The position numbers and the translations under genes were made by a program. Below, one piece after another: positions 1-11,766 of a stretch of 64,000 nucleotides of DNA (positions are counted from its first letter, which is position 1; every line of letters begins with the position of its first letter). The stretch comes from Dermatophagoides farinae (Eukaryota; Arthropoda; Arachnida; Sarcoptiformes; Pyroglyphidae): the NCBI RefSeq assembly GCF_024713945.1, contig NC_134679.1, positions 3,353,001 through 3,417,000 on the forward strand, given 5' to 3'. The notes under the pieces were generated by a model. The model saw only the letters and a list, made by a program, of their open reading frames with translations, had not been told where the DNA came from and did not search any database.

Positions 1-2
1 AT

Positions 3-398
3 CAATTAAATCAAGCTCCACAGGAAAAATCTTCTGATGCAGAAGATGAGGAAAGTACCGAAGAAGAAATAGAACAGAATAGTGAAGATAATAATGAAGA
101 GGAAGAAGAAGTGGAACAACAAGACGACGAAGACAATAAACAAAAACTAGATATTCAAGTGACAAATAATGATAAGGAAATTTTTGAAAAACAACCAGCT
201 CAACCAAGCGTCACTATAACAAAAACACTTCATATATCTGATCGAACAATTAACAATGATCAATCGGGTAAAGTGACAGTGAATTTATCCGAAATGAATA
301 GAATGATAGAAAGCATTGAGAAAATGTCAATGATGGTTGATATAAATCAAAAAAAGTTGGACGAATTGCCAAAAAAATTTCAAAAACAAAGTAAATAA
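3..398 (+). CDS. Acidic hypothetical protein, 3' end only
   Basis: The reading frame is open from the first bases of the window, so this is the C-terminal 131 residues of a longer protein. The visible part begins with a strongly acidic Glu/Asp/Asn/Gln-rich stretch of about 50 residues. A more ordinary mixed segment follows, ending in Lys/Gln (KKFQKQSK) before TAA. No domain is recognised. A poly(A) signal AATAAA lies directly at and after the stop. The 3' end faces the small secreted-protein gene on the minus strand with only 29 bp between stop codons. The coding frame is supported by unbroken length and a low-complexity acidic composition that differs from the surrounding AT-rich noncoding DNA. 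Function unknown. Confidence 0.6.
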   Translation, partial: QLNQAPQEKSSDAEDEESTEEEIEQNSEDNNEEEEEVEQQDDEDNKQKLDIQVTNNDKEIFEKQPAQPSVTITKTLHISDRTINNDQSGKVTVNLSEMNRMIESIEKMSMMVDINQKKLDELPKKFQKQSK

Positions 399-427
399 AT
401 AAAACATCTTGATTTCGAACATTATAC

Positions 428-856
428 TTACTTTTTATACAACACTATCGGATGATAATGATGATGTCTGACTTTTTTATATGGAAATGGTGGTTGATAA
501 ATGTTTGAATAATGTCCAGCAATTTGTTTCAATGAATGTGGCACAGCTTGTGGTGATTCTGGATACATTTTATGATATTTAGGTTTTTTATGCGTATAAT
601 GTTTTGCTGATTCTTGTACTTCGGCTTCGGCAATTGCTGCTAATGTATTGGGAGAAGCATGTTCCTTTATTAACGGTAAATATTTGGCTGTATCGACTAC
701 AACGAATTTAGTTTTAGGTTGAGATTTTTTCGATTTACTTGGTTTAGCACATGTTAATATGCTGTGATTCATGAGGATGATGATATAAAAGCCAAAGATG
801 AAAAACCATATTGATGGCACTTTTAATTTCTGTTGAGATCTTCGTAGAATGAACAT
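428..856 (-). CDS. Small secreted or membrane-anchored basic protein, hypothetical
   Basis: A 142-aa single-exon frame with an ATG at 854-856 and TAA at 428-430. A hydrophobic N-terminal segment (about residues 15-35, after a basic stretch) looks like a long signal peptide or signal anchor. The mature part is rich in Lys, Pro, Tyr and His and ends in a His/Tyr-rich tail (HHHYHP). That composition is common in arthropod cuticle and other extracellular proteins, but no chitin-binding signature is visible. It is convergent with the acidic protein gene at the left edge. I do not recognise a family. An additional 5' exon cannot be excluded. Confidence 0.5.
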   Translation of the reverse strand: MFILRRSQQKLKVPSIWFFIFGFYIIILMNHSILTCAKPSKSKKSQPKTKFVVVDTAKYLPLIKEHASPNTLAAIAEAEVQESAKHYTHKKPKYHKMYPESPQAVPHSLKQIAGHYSNIYQPPFPYKKVRHHHYHPIVLYKK

Positions 857-2437
857 TTCAATTGTTGAAATTTTTCAAAACAACCAACTCTATACGATGA
901 TGATGAACACAACAAAAAAAATATGTTCATTGGAATCGGATCGATAAATGTTTATTTGATGATGATGACGATGATATAGTTGTAAGAAATTTTGAAACAA
1001 AACTAATTTCATATGCGGAAAACATATTTCAAATAACCAGATATATCGTATACGGATGAATGATCATTTGGTTTACCATTCGAAGCTTCTAAGAGAAATA
1101 AAGAGGAGTAGAGTGTGTGGTAACGTGATAAAAACAATTATAATCAGGATATAATGGTAAATAAACATTTTTTTCCATTCAACCAATTTGAGAGTTTTCA
1201 AGTGAAAAGGAAAACACCGAAACTATGGACCAAATTAAAGAGAAAAAAATTGAAAAACATTCTGATATGATCTGAATGTGTGAGAGGTGGTATTTTATCG
1301 AATAGATCATATGAAAGTGTGTGTGTGTGTGTTTCAACTTAAATCTTATTCGGGGTTCGACAATCATCTATCAATTTGGATTTAGTAATTTATAACCGAC
1401 TTTTTCAGCATTTTAAATGATTATATATAAATAGTACATGTCAAGATGTATGTGTCAATCCACTTGTTGATTTCTCTCCAAATATTGATCACATTATTAT
1501 TCAGGAGAAAAAAAAATTCATTAGCCAATGCTTAAATGGCTGCCGTTTTGAAATAGCGCGGCAACCCTTCGCTTTACTTCCGTTATCTCACTAAATTATT
1601 CATCATGATTATGACGGAAAAGTTTTCATGATTAGTCTGACGGTTTTTACTTTTTCTTTTTTTCAGATAGAAAATTATCTTTGAGTTGTGACGACAATCT
1701 ATTTTTGATAATTTTTTTTTTAGTTGAAATCGAAAGTAAGCAGCTTTATCACTGTTTATATCCCAAGTCTAGGTTATATTAGGAAATTTTTTTTGGGGGG
1801 AAAACTTACTGCTGAATTTAGAAATGATATATTGATGACTGATTTTGACTACTTTTATTTTTACCAAGAAAAAAATATTCATCAATCTTAAAGGAAAAAA
1901 CATTAATTTTGGAACAATATATGAATGGATAAATAAATATGTTTGGGCATAGATTTAAGCCATTTATTTCGAAAAATTTTCTGATTGATAATTGTTAAAA
2001 AATTTGAAAAGGCATTTTTTTGAATTTTTTTTTATTGTAAAATTTAAAATATCATTCGATCGGGTGACAGAGAGAGAGAGAGACATACATTATTTGATAT
2101 AATGGAATAAATTCAGATGATGGACTTAATTCCAATTTCACTATCATCTGAATCGTCTCCAATAAGAATTGACGCATTATTTGGTTTAGACTTTTCGTCT
2201 AAGATGCTTAAATTGTTTATCTTTTTCCTTATCGAATTTGCTATTAGCAATTATTATTAGATTGAATTGTTTTGGTAGCAATCGGTTAACATATCTCTTT
2301 CACAATACAACTTTGATATATTTTATTAATCATTGATGTAAAACTTTCTCTTCAAGTCCTCAGACAAGTAGATAGGCAGATTGTATGATGATGTTATCGT
2401 AAATGTTGTTGAGTATTGATCATTCATAATTTCATTA
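857..2437. other. Intergenic, AT-rich, no gene seen
   Basis: This stretch holds homopolymer T/A runs, GAT/CAT repeats, a short GT run near 1318-1330 and a GA run near 2070. The frames present are short and of low-complexity composition. A slightly GC-richer patch lies near 1535-1600. I see no RNA gene or mobile element. Confidence 0.5.
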
Positions 2438-2657
2438 TTATTCAACATCATCATAGTGATTGTCTTTCAAGTGTTTCCGTAAATTTCTTTCATATTAATA
2501 AATTCTACCACATTTATCAATTGGGCAATAATATTGTTTTTTTTTTATGTTTGCATTTGAAATGCTCTACACATGTATCTCTCCGTTGGAATTCTTTTCC
2601 ACAGCCAACACTTGGGCATACATGTGTTCCTTTCTCTTTATTCCATCCGAATAAATT
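2438..2657 (-). pseudogene. C2H2 zinc-finger relic (two degenerate fingers)
   Basis: On the minus strand a clear C2H2 finger can be read: CPSVGC, twelve residues, then H, four residues, H, with the typical CGKEF signature. After a run of ten A (2537-2546 on the plus strand) the frame is broken. If one A is ignored, a second finger follows in register: CPIDKC, twelve positions, H-LKDN-H. One of those twelve positions is an in-frame TAA at 2495-2497. Upstream the frame is closed by TGA at 2658-2660 with no Met. A frameshift plus a stop inside a motif with otherwise perfect Cys/His spacing points to a decayed gene fragment. No GT-AG intron could rescue it. The intact six-finger gene lies 1.6 kb away on the opposite strand but has different finger sequences. 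Confidence 0.65.
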
Positions 2658-4211
2658 TCATTGGTTGGTATTTTGAGCGAATTGATTAGTTTTTAAAATT
2701 CTGTAACATCAACGGTTCTCAGAAATCAATTTTATTCAATTTGTTGTTGATGATGATGATCGATATCATCGATATCAATCAATATATGATGTTGTTGTTG
2801 TTGATGATGATCATTTCGATCATCACGATATCGTCCATTGTTTTCCATTTTAATTTTAATCTTTTTTTCATTTTCATTGGATTGGAACATCATTGAAAAT
2901 TGAAAAAAATTGGAATCGGATTTTATATCATCACATTGGAATCATTGGAAGAATATTGGAATTGAAATATTATATATATTGAAAAAATTGATTGATTGAT
3001 TAATTGATTAATTTCAGCTACTATCAGGTTTTATGTAATAACTTATAACTTACCAATTTTTAAAATTAAATTAAAAAAATTTAAATGTTTTTTAATTTTA
3101 AATTTGAAAGGATTTAAAAAAACGATGATGATGAAGCAATGAGATGATGATGATGATGATGAATGAATGATAGAATGAAATGAAAAATGAAATGCTATGG
3201 AATGATAATAGTTCGAAATTCAAATTCGGAATCAAAATCATAAAAAATGATTTCATCATCAAATACTCACTCAAACAGGCACACAAAATGAAAATCACGT
3301 GTGTCACTATCTATATTCGAAAAATTCGAATTCGAACTCTTTCTATGTTCTATTGAATGATTGCACCATCTATCGGATGCAAAAGCTGCAGCAACGTGTG
3401 CTGAGCTAGAACAATGAAAAAAAGATTTGTCAAAGCTACATACCACAGAATGCGTTTCTTTAGAAGAGACTTCTACTTCTAAGCTTAACGAACTGTTCAG
3501 CGGCATTCAAAAGTTTTTCCGCATGCTCAGACACACACACACAACACACTGAGTAGCTCATACTAAATAGTTATGTTTGTACTGAAAATAAGCAGGAATG
3601 ACCGGCTCAGCTTCCCCGCATCAAATGCCAAGTTAATACCCAGTGCAAGTACACAGTGCAAGCACTTGGCGAGTGTAAAAAATTGCAGTTACACACAAAC
3701 AAGCGACATAGACTAGTAGAGAAGATAGATAGATTATTATATTATTTTTAATGATGATAATGAACATTATTTGCATCATCAATGTTTACATTTTTTCAGA
3801 AAGTTAGGAAAAAAATTTAAAAAATATATCAAAATTCTAAACTAATGTGTACATAATAATAATTCCTGAAAGAATGATAAAATTCTATGGATATCGATTG
3901 TAGACAATCGATATTATCAAATTTTTCGATAGACAGATTCATGAATTCACGAGTCGTTTGTTAAACTATTCCATTCGTAAATAGTTATATATAGTTGTTG
4001 AATTGAATTTAGTAAATCACATTTTTATTATTCAGAAAAATTCAACATTCCTATATTCATTGCAGATAATGAGTGTTACAGTTTTCGATTGAGAATATAT
4101 ATATTCAAAGCAGCTGAACCTCATTTTAATAATTAATATTGAAATATATAATTCTAGTGAGTATTATATGATTCGTAAATTTGATTTTTTTATAACATTC
4201 TTTGAAGACTC
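2658..4211. other. Intergenic / probable upstream region of the zinc-finger gene
   Basis: From 2730 to 3250 the sequence is mostly GAT/TTG repeats. From 3340 to 3720 it is noticeably less AT-rich and contains short open frames on the minus strand (for example 3267-3506), plus possible splice-like sites. None gives a convincing protein. 3720-4211 is AT-rich and presumably holds the promoter and 5' UTR of the plus-strand zinc-finger gene. No TATA box clearly stands out. Confidence 0.4.
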
Positions 4212-6492
4212 ATGGACCATCCATCATCATCATCATCATCTTGGTTTGTGAATCGTGTAGGTAACGGAGGGAATGAAGCTAACGTTATGGATGTTGGCAC
4301 ATTTTTTTCGTTAACAAATTCATCATTGATTCAACAAAACAATGATAATAACGGATCAGATCAACAACATAACTTAAATCCACAAAATCAGACAACGACA
4401 ATCAGTTCTGTTGCGTTCATTGAACATCTTCAACAATCCTTACAACAGGAACAGGCTCGACGAATAGAAGTGGAAAAAGAATTGACTTCTTTGAAACAAA
4501 AATATACCGAATTGCAACTACAAATTTCCGAAGCAAAAACCTTACAGGGGAATAGCTTATCAATGCAACATAATCATCTTGAATCGATCAAAAAACGATT
4601 AATCAATACGTTAAATATGACCATCGACAACAGCAATCAAAGTTGTAAACTTACAACCGATCAGTCACAGTTGAAACGTCAAATCGAATATATACATGAA
4701 TGTGATGAATGTCAATTCAAAACTAAATCAAATGTTTCGCTTATATTGCATAAAATGAACCATCAAATTACTGATCAGCATTATATGTTATCTACGGCAT
4801 TTTTTACGACAAGAAATTCTAATTCAAAATCTATTTACAAATGTTCGGCCTGTGATACCGACACATTGACCCGTCATCAAGTATATCGTCATATCTAGTA
4901 AGTTAACCCTATTTCGAGAATTTCAAATAATATTTATCGATAATTAAACAATATATATAGTGATTTACATACTACGGAAAAACCATTGAGCTGTCCATAT
5001 TGTGAGTTTAGTTTCACACATAAAGACTACCTCGAGCAACATATTCCGGCAAAACATGAAAAAACATTCATGTCTTTATCATCGTCATCATCAAAATCAG
5101 CTCAAATCAATCATCATAGTGATGGTCTCACTCATACCAATTCAAATTCACATTTAAGCAGTAATAATAATAGCCAACCACTGACAACAACAATCGCCAA
5201 AGTGGATTCTTCATTATCATCGCCGTTATCTGAAATGCGTATGGTTTTATTTATTAAAACGTTTACATTGAATTATTCAATTGAAATAATTTTCTTTTTT
5301 AATTCAAGAATCATCAAATCGAAGCAGAAATAGACGTCAACAAACAACGTCGGCAAAAAATATTCCGCAAATCGATTTAAAATGTACATTTCCTGATTGT
5401 AATTTCGTAACAATATTCCACGATAAATTGGATTTTCATATGAAAGCACATCTAATGACAAAGGTAATTATATACATTCTCTCACACATTTAATTAATTC
5501 TGTTTTTTTAGTATAAATGCCCATATTGTCCATACGTGTCAAACACGATCATTGATATTAAACGGCACATTCAAAAGAGCAAAAAACACGAAGGAATGAA
5601 AATGTATTCATGTCAAAAATGTTCATTTGCTGCTGATTGTGATCGACAATTTAAAGAGCACTTGCGTGCTTATCATTTTGGCTATGAATCAAATGACGAT
5701 GTCATAGATTATTTTATCGAAGAAATGTTCTCGAACAAGAACAAACAACGTGCCAGTAATGATGATCGCGAAAGTATCAACAACAGAACGACCAACAGTA
5801 ATGATACAGCTGAAACGGTAATCATCAATTCGATAACTATGGGCACTAACAACAATAACGTTGGCCAACAACCATCGAATGATGCATCATTAAATCCTCC
5901 ACCTGCCAAAAAATTAGCCGGAATAAACGATCATCAAAGTCTTGTAACTGCCAACAACAATATTACGAATCAAAATCAGCCACAATCTCTGAACATTCAA
6001 ATTGCAAGGGATGATAGAGATGTTGGACAAAATAGTCAAACCTTTTACAATTTGGAATTGACAACCGCTGCAGCCGCCGTCTCTTCTTCAAATGTACCAT
6101 TATTGTTTACGTCTAGTAGTGGTGATACTGGTGGTAATCAACGATTATCAAACACAATTAAATCAATACCATTGTCTGCTGTGACGATCGTACCGCAACA
6201 ACATGGTCATGAACAACATCAACATCACCAACTTCATGGCCAACAAACACAGACGGCAACCATTTTGTCCGTTCCTTCAGATGCTAATTTGAATCACTTA
6301 TTAAATCACCATGCAACATTGATCAGTGTTGAAGAACCACCAGCATCAAATAATAATCGTGACCACCATCAACAATCAACGAATTCTTCGCAACAAAATG
6401 GAGGACAAGATTCTAGTTTAACGACATCTATTCAGCAGCAACAACAAATACCAGTAACGATAACCCAATATCTTAGTTATGCAAACTATTAA
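4212..6492 (+). CDS. C2H2 zinc-finger protein with six fingers (putative DNA-binding factor)
   Basis: Exons 4212-4897, 4961-5238, 5309-5463 and 5512-6492 join in phase at GT-AG sites to give 699 aa. The N-terminal 230 residues contain a Ser/Asn/Gln-rich start, a coiled-coil helix at about 75-120 (rich in E, L, Q, K) and the first fingers. Six C2H2 fingers are visible: CDEC-H/H (about 165), CSAC (212), CPYC (243), CTFPDC (349), CPYC with a wide H-x6-H (376) and CQKC (405). Fingers 2 and 4 are interrupted or preceded by introns, so the motifs themselves confirm the splicing. The C-terminal 270 residues are Asn/Gln/His/Ser-rich without fold, typical of arthropod activation or repression regions. 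Likely nuclear and sequence-specific. The finger style (CxxC, aromatic, HxxxxH with acidic linkers) recalls REST/CTCF-like polydactyl proteins, but no orthologue is assigned. It is convergent with the CEP290-like gene, 77 bp apart. Confidence 0.85.
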
Positions 6493-6569
6493 TTTCTCAA
6501 AAAGAATTTTCTTTTTATGTTTAATGACATTTTGTTTATATATTATTATATATATTATTTTCATTACTT

Positions 6570-9500
6570 TTACTGATATATTTGATCACAATCTAATTCT
6601 GCATGGTCATATTGATTATGATGAATTTGTTCTTTTGATTTCTTTTTAGCTGAATGATCCAATATTGTTGCTCCGCTAATGCTTAGTGATGATTTCAAAC
6701 GGCTTACATTCTGATCCAATAAACGTTCTAAGCGTAAATCAATTAATTGTTGTTCAATACGATGTGCTTGTAATTTTGATTCACAATCACGACAGTTATT
6801 AGATATTTGCAATCGATTTTCATTTTTCTGCACAACATTGTCTGCTGTATCGAAACAATAGCCATCGATTTCATTCAATACCAATGATTTCATCGATGAA
6901 AAGGACGAGGAAGATGAAGTGGCTGTAGCCATTGATGAACTAGCTGAGGATGATTTTTTCATTCGTTGACTAATTCTTTTTATTTTATCCATCAACGTGA
7001 TATCTTGATTTAAATCCGTTGTCGGTGTCGTTCGGTCAATAATAGCAATTTCATTGACAATTGATGACATTTGATCACGATCTATTGGATGAATGACGAT
7101 CTGTCGGCTAGAATCATCTTCAATTGAAACTATTGCATTTTCAGTTTCAGAACTAATTTCGATTCGTTCGAGATCATCGCCAATTACTTGAAGGGAGGAT
7201 TCTTTAGATGGTCGGAAATGTTGGTCAATTCGTTTTATTTGTTTGTCATCCAGATCGTCGATGCTCTTGATCTCTGGACGTAATAGTTTTTTTGCTCTAA
7301 TCAGTTTTTCAGTCTTTTTGGATTTTTCTAGATCGTCTTTTACGAACATGGTGGTTCGGTCATCTGGTTTTATTATTTTCTTTTTACGTGAAGAATGTTC
7401 TCGTTGCACTTGAATTTGGCTAAATCGAACAGACCGATTGGATTGTGCTTGTGAATCGTCATCTACAGTCTGTATGGATTGATCTTTAGTTTCGATTTTT
7501 GGAGTTTGTTTATTTTTTGTAGCAATCAATTTACGTTCCATTTTGGCCATTAGTGATTGGAGTTTTGACAATTGTTCGTTAAGTTGAGTTACCTGTTGAT
7601 CACGTTCATTGAGACGTTCACGTGCAGATTGACGTTCCTGTGATAAACGTTTTTCAATGTTCCATTTTTCCAATTCTATCCGCCGTACCTCGGCATTAAG
7701 TTCGGCAACTTTCGATCGAAGATCAGCACTTTCTTGAAAGATAGAGTTTTCAACTTTTTTCTTTAAAGCTGTTGCAGTTTGAATTGACTGTTGATTTCTC
7801 CTGATCATATCGTTCAATTTGGTCGTCAATGTTTGAATCTTTTCTTCTTTAGATCGTGATTCAGATTCTAAGGATTGAATTTTAGCTTTGCTGAATTCTA
7901 ACTGTCTTGTGGTATGGTTTAGATTTGATTCTAGTTCAATTATCAGATTTGATTTTGCTTGAAGCTCGATTTCCAATTGTTTGATGCGTTCCCGTGATTT
8001 CGTTCGAACACTTTGGAAAAATGCATTATTTTTTACAATTTACAATATTGATAACTATTTTAAATAAACTTACGATTCTAGCTGATGTAAAGTTGACCGT
8101 AATAGCTCCATCAATTGATCATTCTCTTGAACTTTTGGCTTGACGAATAAATCTTCATAGATTTTTTCCATTTCCAAAATGTTAATTTGTTCATCTTCAA
8201 CGTTCGACTGGACAAATTTTCGTCCATCCTTTTGATTGAATAAACTTTGTCGATTCGGTTCTATTATGCTCATTGAATTAGTTTGCTGACGAGATTTGTC
8301 TGCAGCACCATATGTCTGTCGCATTTGTTCTAGCATCGAACGATATTCATCCAATGCTTCATCTTTTTGTTTAAGACAATTTCGCAAACATTCTATTATA
8401 GTTTCAAGAATCGCTTTGTTCTGTTTCGTTTGACTCGATTCGATTGATTGGCTTGCTGGTGGCTGTTGTTGAGGTTGAAATTGTGCTATTTTTGCGACCA
8501 TTTCTTCTTCGTCTTTGCTGTTGGGTTTGATTACTATTAATGAGGTCTGTTTCTGATTTTTTTCCATTTGAATCGTTTGCAATGAGTTAGTCATTTTCAT
8601 CATTTTGTCTCGCAAATCTCGAATTTCTTCATTTCGGGCATCAACATCCAACTTGTATTCTTTTTTCACCAACTAACATAAAAAATGGATCGAAAAAATA
8701 AAATAATGATCAAATTGATGATGGTGCTTACCGTTAGATTCTGACGTAAAGATTCTATTGTTTCAAAGTATTTGGTTTCCTGGTGTTGAAATTGTTGACG
8801 CTCTTGTTCGATTAGCCGGCGAACAGAATTCAACATGGTCAAATGTTTTTGACATTGTTCACATTGAACTGGTTCTGGTACGGTTTGTTTCCATTCGGTT
8901 GTTTGTACAGATTGAGATTGAAAATTAGGTGAAACAGTTTGCACTTGAACATCGGCCATCAATACATATTGATCGTCCTCGTCGCTAATATTCAAAGTAA
9001 CTTTTTCGGACAACTGATTTTCGTAAGGCTTAGAAATTTCAGTTTCGAGTGTTTTTTCATCAACTTTTTCAACTATAAATGTTTGTGTAGATCTATTTTC
9101 GATTTGAACTTTTGGAATTTTTACTTGTTCGGATTCTATTGGAAAAATTGGGTCTAATCCAACACTACAAGTTTCAATGGATTCTGATGATATCATAGTG
9201 CCTATAGAAATCATTTTCGGAATTTTTTCCGTATCGGCTGAGGTTTTTACTTCACATTCTTTCGCGTTTTGTCTTCTTTGTATTCTCGATCGCGGTCTGG
9301 AAGTCGATCCTTCGGTCGATTTAGAATCTACAATTTTGTCCACTAATTCGTCTTCATCCTTTGAGTGCGAAAGCATGTCATCATCAAAATCCTCATTGTC
9401 ATCATTAACATCATTTATGTCTTGGCAATTGGAATTCGACATCGAATTGGTCTCGTTTATAGTTGAATCCCGTTCACCACTGTTCATTGTCCAATTATTC

Positions 9501-11328
9501 AATATATCAGTTGTGTATTCGTCTATAACTGAAAGAAAATCTGCTCTCAAGTTTTTCAGTTCAATTCGAAGTTGTTCATTTTGTCCTCGGACGTGATCCA
9601 ATTCAGATTTAAGTAGAATCATTTGTGTAATATCCCCACCACTTTGATTTCCATTCAATCCAGAATAAATTGATCGATTTTCAAGCATACGGCAAACTCT
9701 TTCTAAACTTGGACATTCCAGTACCAGATCAGTTGTGACATCTGTCTGACGTAGGCCATCAAGAATTTCCTTCATACCCATTTGAAGTTCCAAGTTTTCA
9801 TTATGAATAGATTCCATGTGTGTTTGAACGGCTTCAAGATGTCGTTGCAGAACATCGCGTTCAACAGTAACGGCTATCAATTGATCACAGAGTTCCATTT
9901 CTTGTTGCATTGATGTTCCACTCAAATCATCAGATCCGATAGGACTTTCAGGAATTAAATTATGTTTATTGAGCTGATTAATAAGGAATTCTATACGATT
10001 TTCGCGTGATCGCAACATTCGAGTAAGAACAGCATTTTCTTCAAACAACTTTCTTATCCGTTCATCTCCACCTATCAACATTGACATTCGTTTACGCTGA
10101 CGTATTAAAGCTTCGTCTTTATTACGGGCTTCATGTTCAAGTCCATCGATTCTCGTTTCAAGAGATTCGATTTGTTTTTTCATATTTCGTACCTTTCGAT
10201 TTTGTTTACGTAGTTTGATTGGATCAGCTATTTCGTTTTGGTTACATTGTTCTTCCTCTTCTTCAAATTTTTGTCGTATACCTTCAGTTAGAATGCTAAG
10301 CTCTTCTTCAAGGCGTTCAATTTGATCTCTACGTTCTTCCAACTGTTCTGCATTTGAATGTCTGGGTAACATTTTGATCATTTCACGAAGTTCATATATT
10401 TCGGAATCTTTGACTTTGATCAATGATTTTAGCTTGTCTAATTCTTTTGTCATTTGTTGATAGAATGAAATATCCACATCTGATGAATGTGCCTGATCAT
10501 CAGTCGAATTCTTCTGGTTTTGATTAAGTACTTTACGAAGGCGATCAAGTTCTTGATCGCGTCGTTGCCGATCTGATAATAAACTTTCATTGAGCTTTTC
10601 TAATTCATGGATTTGTTGTTCGAGCATTTGTCGTCTAGCCGTCAATAATTGACACTCATTATCCGATTTGGCCAAATCAACACGAAGTTTGGACCACTTG
10701 TTCAGCTAGATCAAGATTGATACGGTCCGAATCGTATAATTTATCCAACAGTTGTTCGATCTGTTCATTTTTTTCTCTTAATCGAAGTTTCATTTCATCA
10801 GTTGAAAATCGTGAATCAGACAAGTGATCACTATTTATAGTAGAGTCGGAGCTATGCGAACTAGATGTCCTAAGTTGCTTTAATTCTTTATCTTTTTGTT
10901 CAAGCTCATTGATTAGTTCTTGCCGTTGTTCGATAGCTTTTTGTAGCTGCTGTTCTTGATCATCATATTGTTCCTGTAATCGTTTTAGTTCAGCATCAGG
11001 TTTGCTATTTCGTTGTGCATCCAATTCATTTTCAATATCTCCATATTTTTGCTCAATGCTTTGTAATTCTTCCAAGAGAACATCCGTTTGAATATGCTTA
11101 ACGTTTAACAAGGACCTTGTGAATTTAAACAATTGTATGAGATTGTTCTTATCCAAATCTTGTTCAACATTATCGATTGGATACTATAGCAATACTTTAT
11201 TATAATAAATTTGGGAAAAAATCTTGGCTTCTAGAACTTACCTTGAACAATTTTCTGCACCAAGAATCGGTCTCTTCTTCACTTAACGATTGAATATCGA
11301 TTGCCGATATTCTCGATATATCAAACAT
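6570..11328 (-). CDS. CEP290: CEP290-like centrosomal/ciliary coiled-coil protein (contains one apparent frameshift)
   Basis: Minus-strand exons, in gene order: 11328-11242, 11183-8732, 8672-8074 and 8010-6570, about 1525 aa. Almost the whole protein is heptad-repeat coiled coil. CEP290 identity rests on remembered family features. The N-terminal block NLIQLFKFTRSLL corresponds to the vertebrate NVIHLFRITQSL block. A central block GMKEIL, then ECPSLER, then a conserved helix with GQNEQLRIELKNLR matches the CEP290 GMKEIL / PSLER / GRNEELRQEL series. CEP290 is a transition-zone linker that tethers the ciliary membrane to axonemal microtubules. The mite protein is much shorter than the roughly 2480 aa of human CEP290. 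Reading continuity is lost once, between 10680 and 10705: one frame ends at TGA 10677-10679 and the coiled coil continues in the +1 frame. No plausible intron spans it. The sequence either has one surplus base or the gene is damaged. Confidence 0.8.
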
Positions 11329-11766
11329 GGTGATGGTTGAAATCTCTCTCTGTGTGTGTTTAGGTGTGCGTTCAATGACTAAGAACCACGAAGAACTTTG
11401 TATTTGTTATGATTGACCGATTGAAAAAAATCCGGTTACCATGGAAACCTTTTTAACATTACATAACTTTTCATGCATTTAGAGTTTAAATTTTAAAAGA
11501 TATTTTCGCAAATCAAAGATAAAATGAAATTTTTTTTTTAAACAGATAAATCCATTAATATTTTGCAATATACACAATTAGACTTGTGACATTTTTTTTA
11601 ATGACAAATAATAATTTTCATATTTTTTAAAACATTTAGCAACAAATAAAAGGTGAAAGAAAGAAAAAAAAATATAGGAGAGGTAGGAGGTATAAACAGT
11701 TTGACTTTTAACATAATTATTATGATCATTTACTGTGTGAAAACTACGATTTGATCGTAACAAAAA

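Noticed and set aside
1340-1360. GGTTCGA tRNA B-box-like sequence
   Set aside because: No A box at the right distance and no cloverleaf stems. Microsatellite flanks it.
3267-3570. Short minus-strand frames with splice-like sites (including a 33-codon frame starting near 3560)
   Set aside because: They overlap in different frames, end quickly in stops, require a 38-bp intron and show no recognisable domain.
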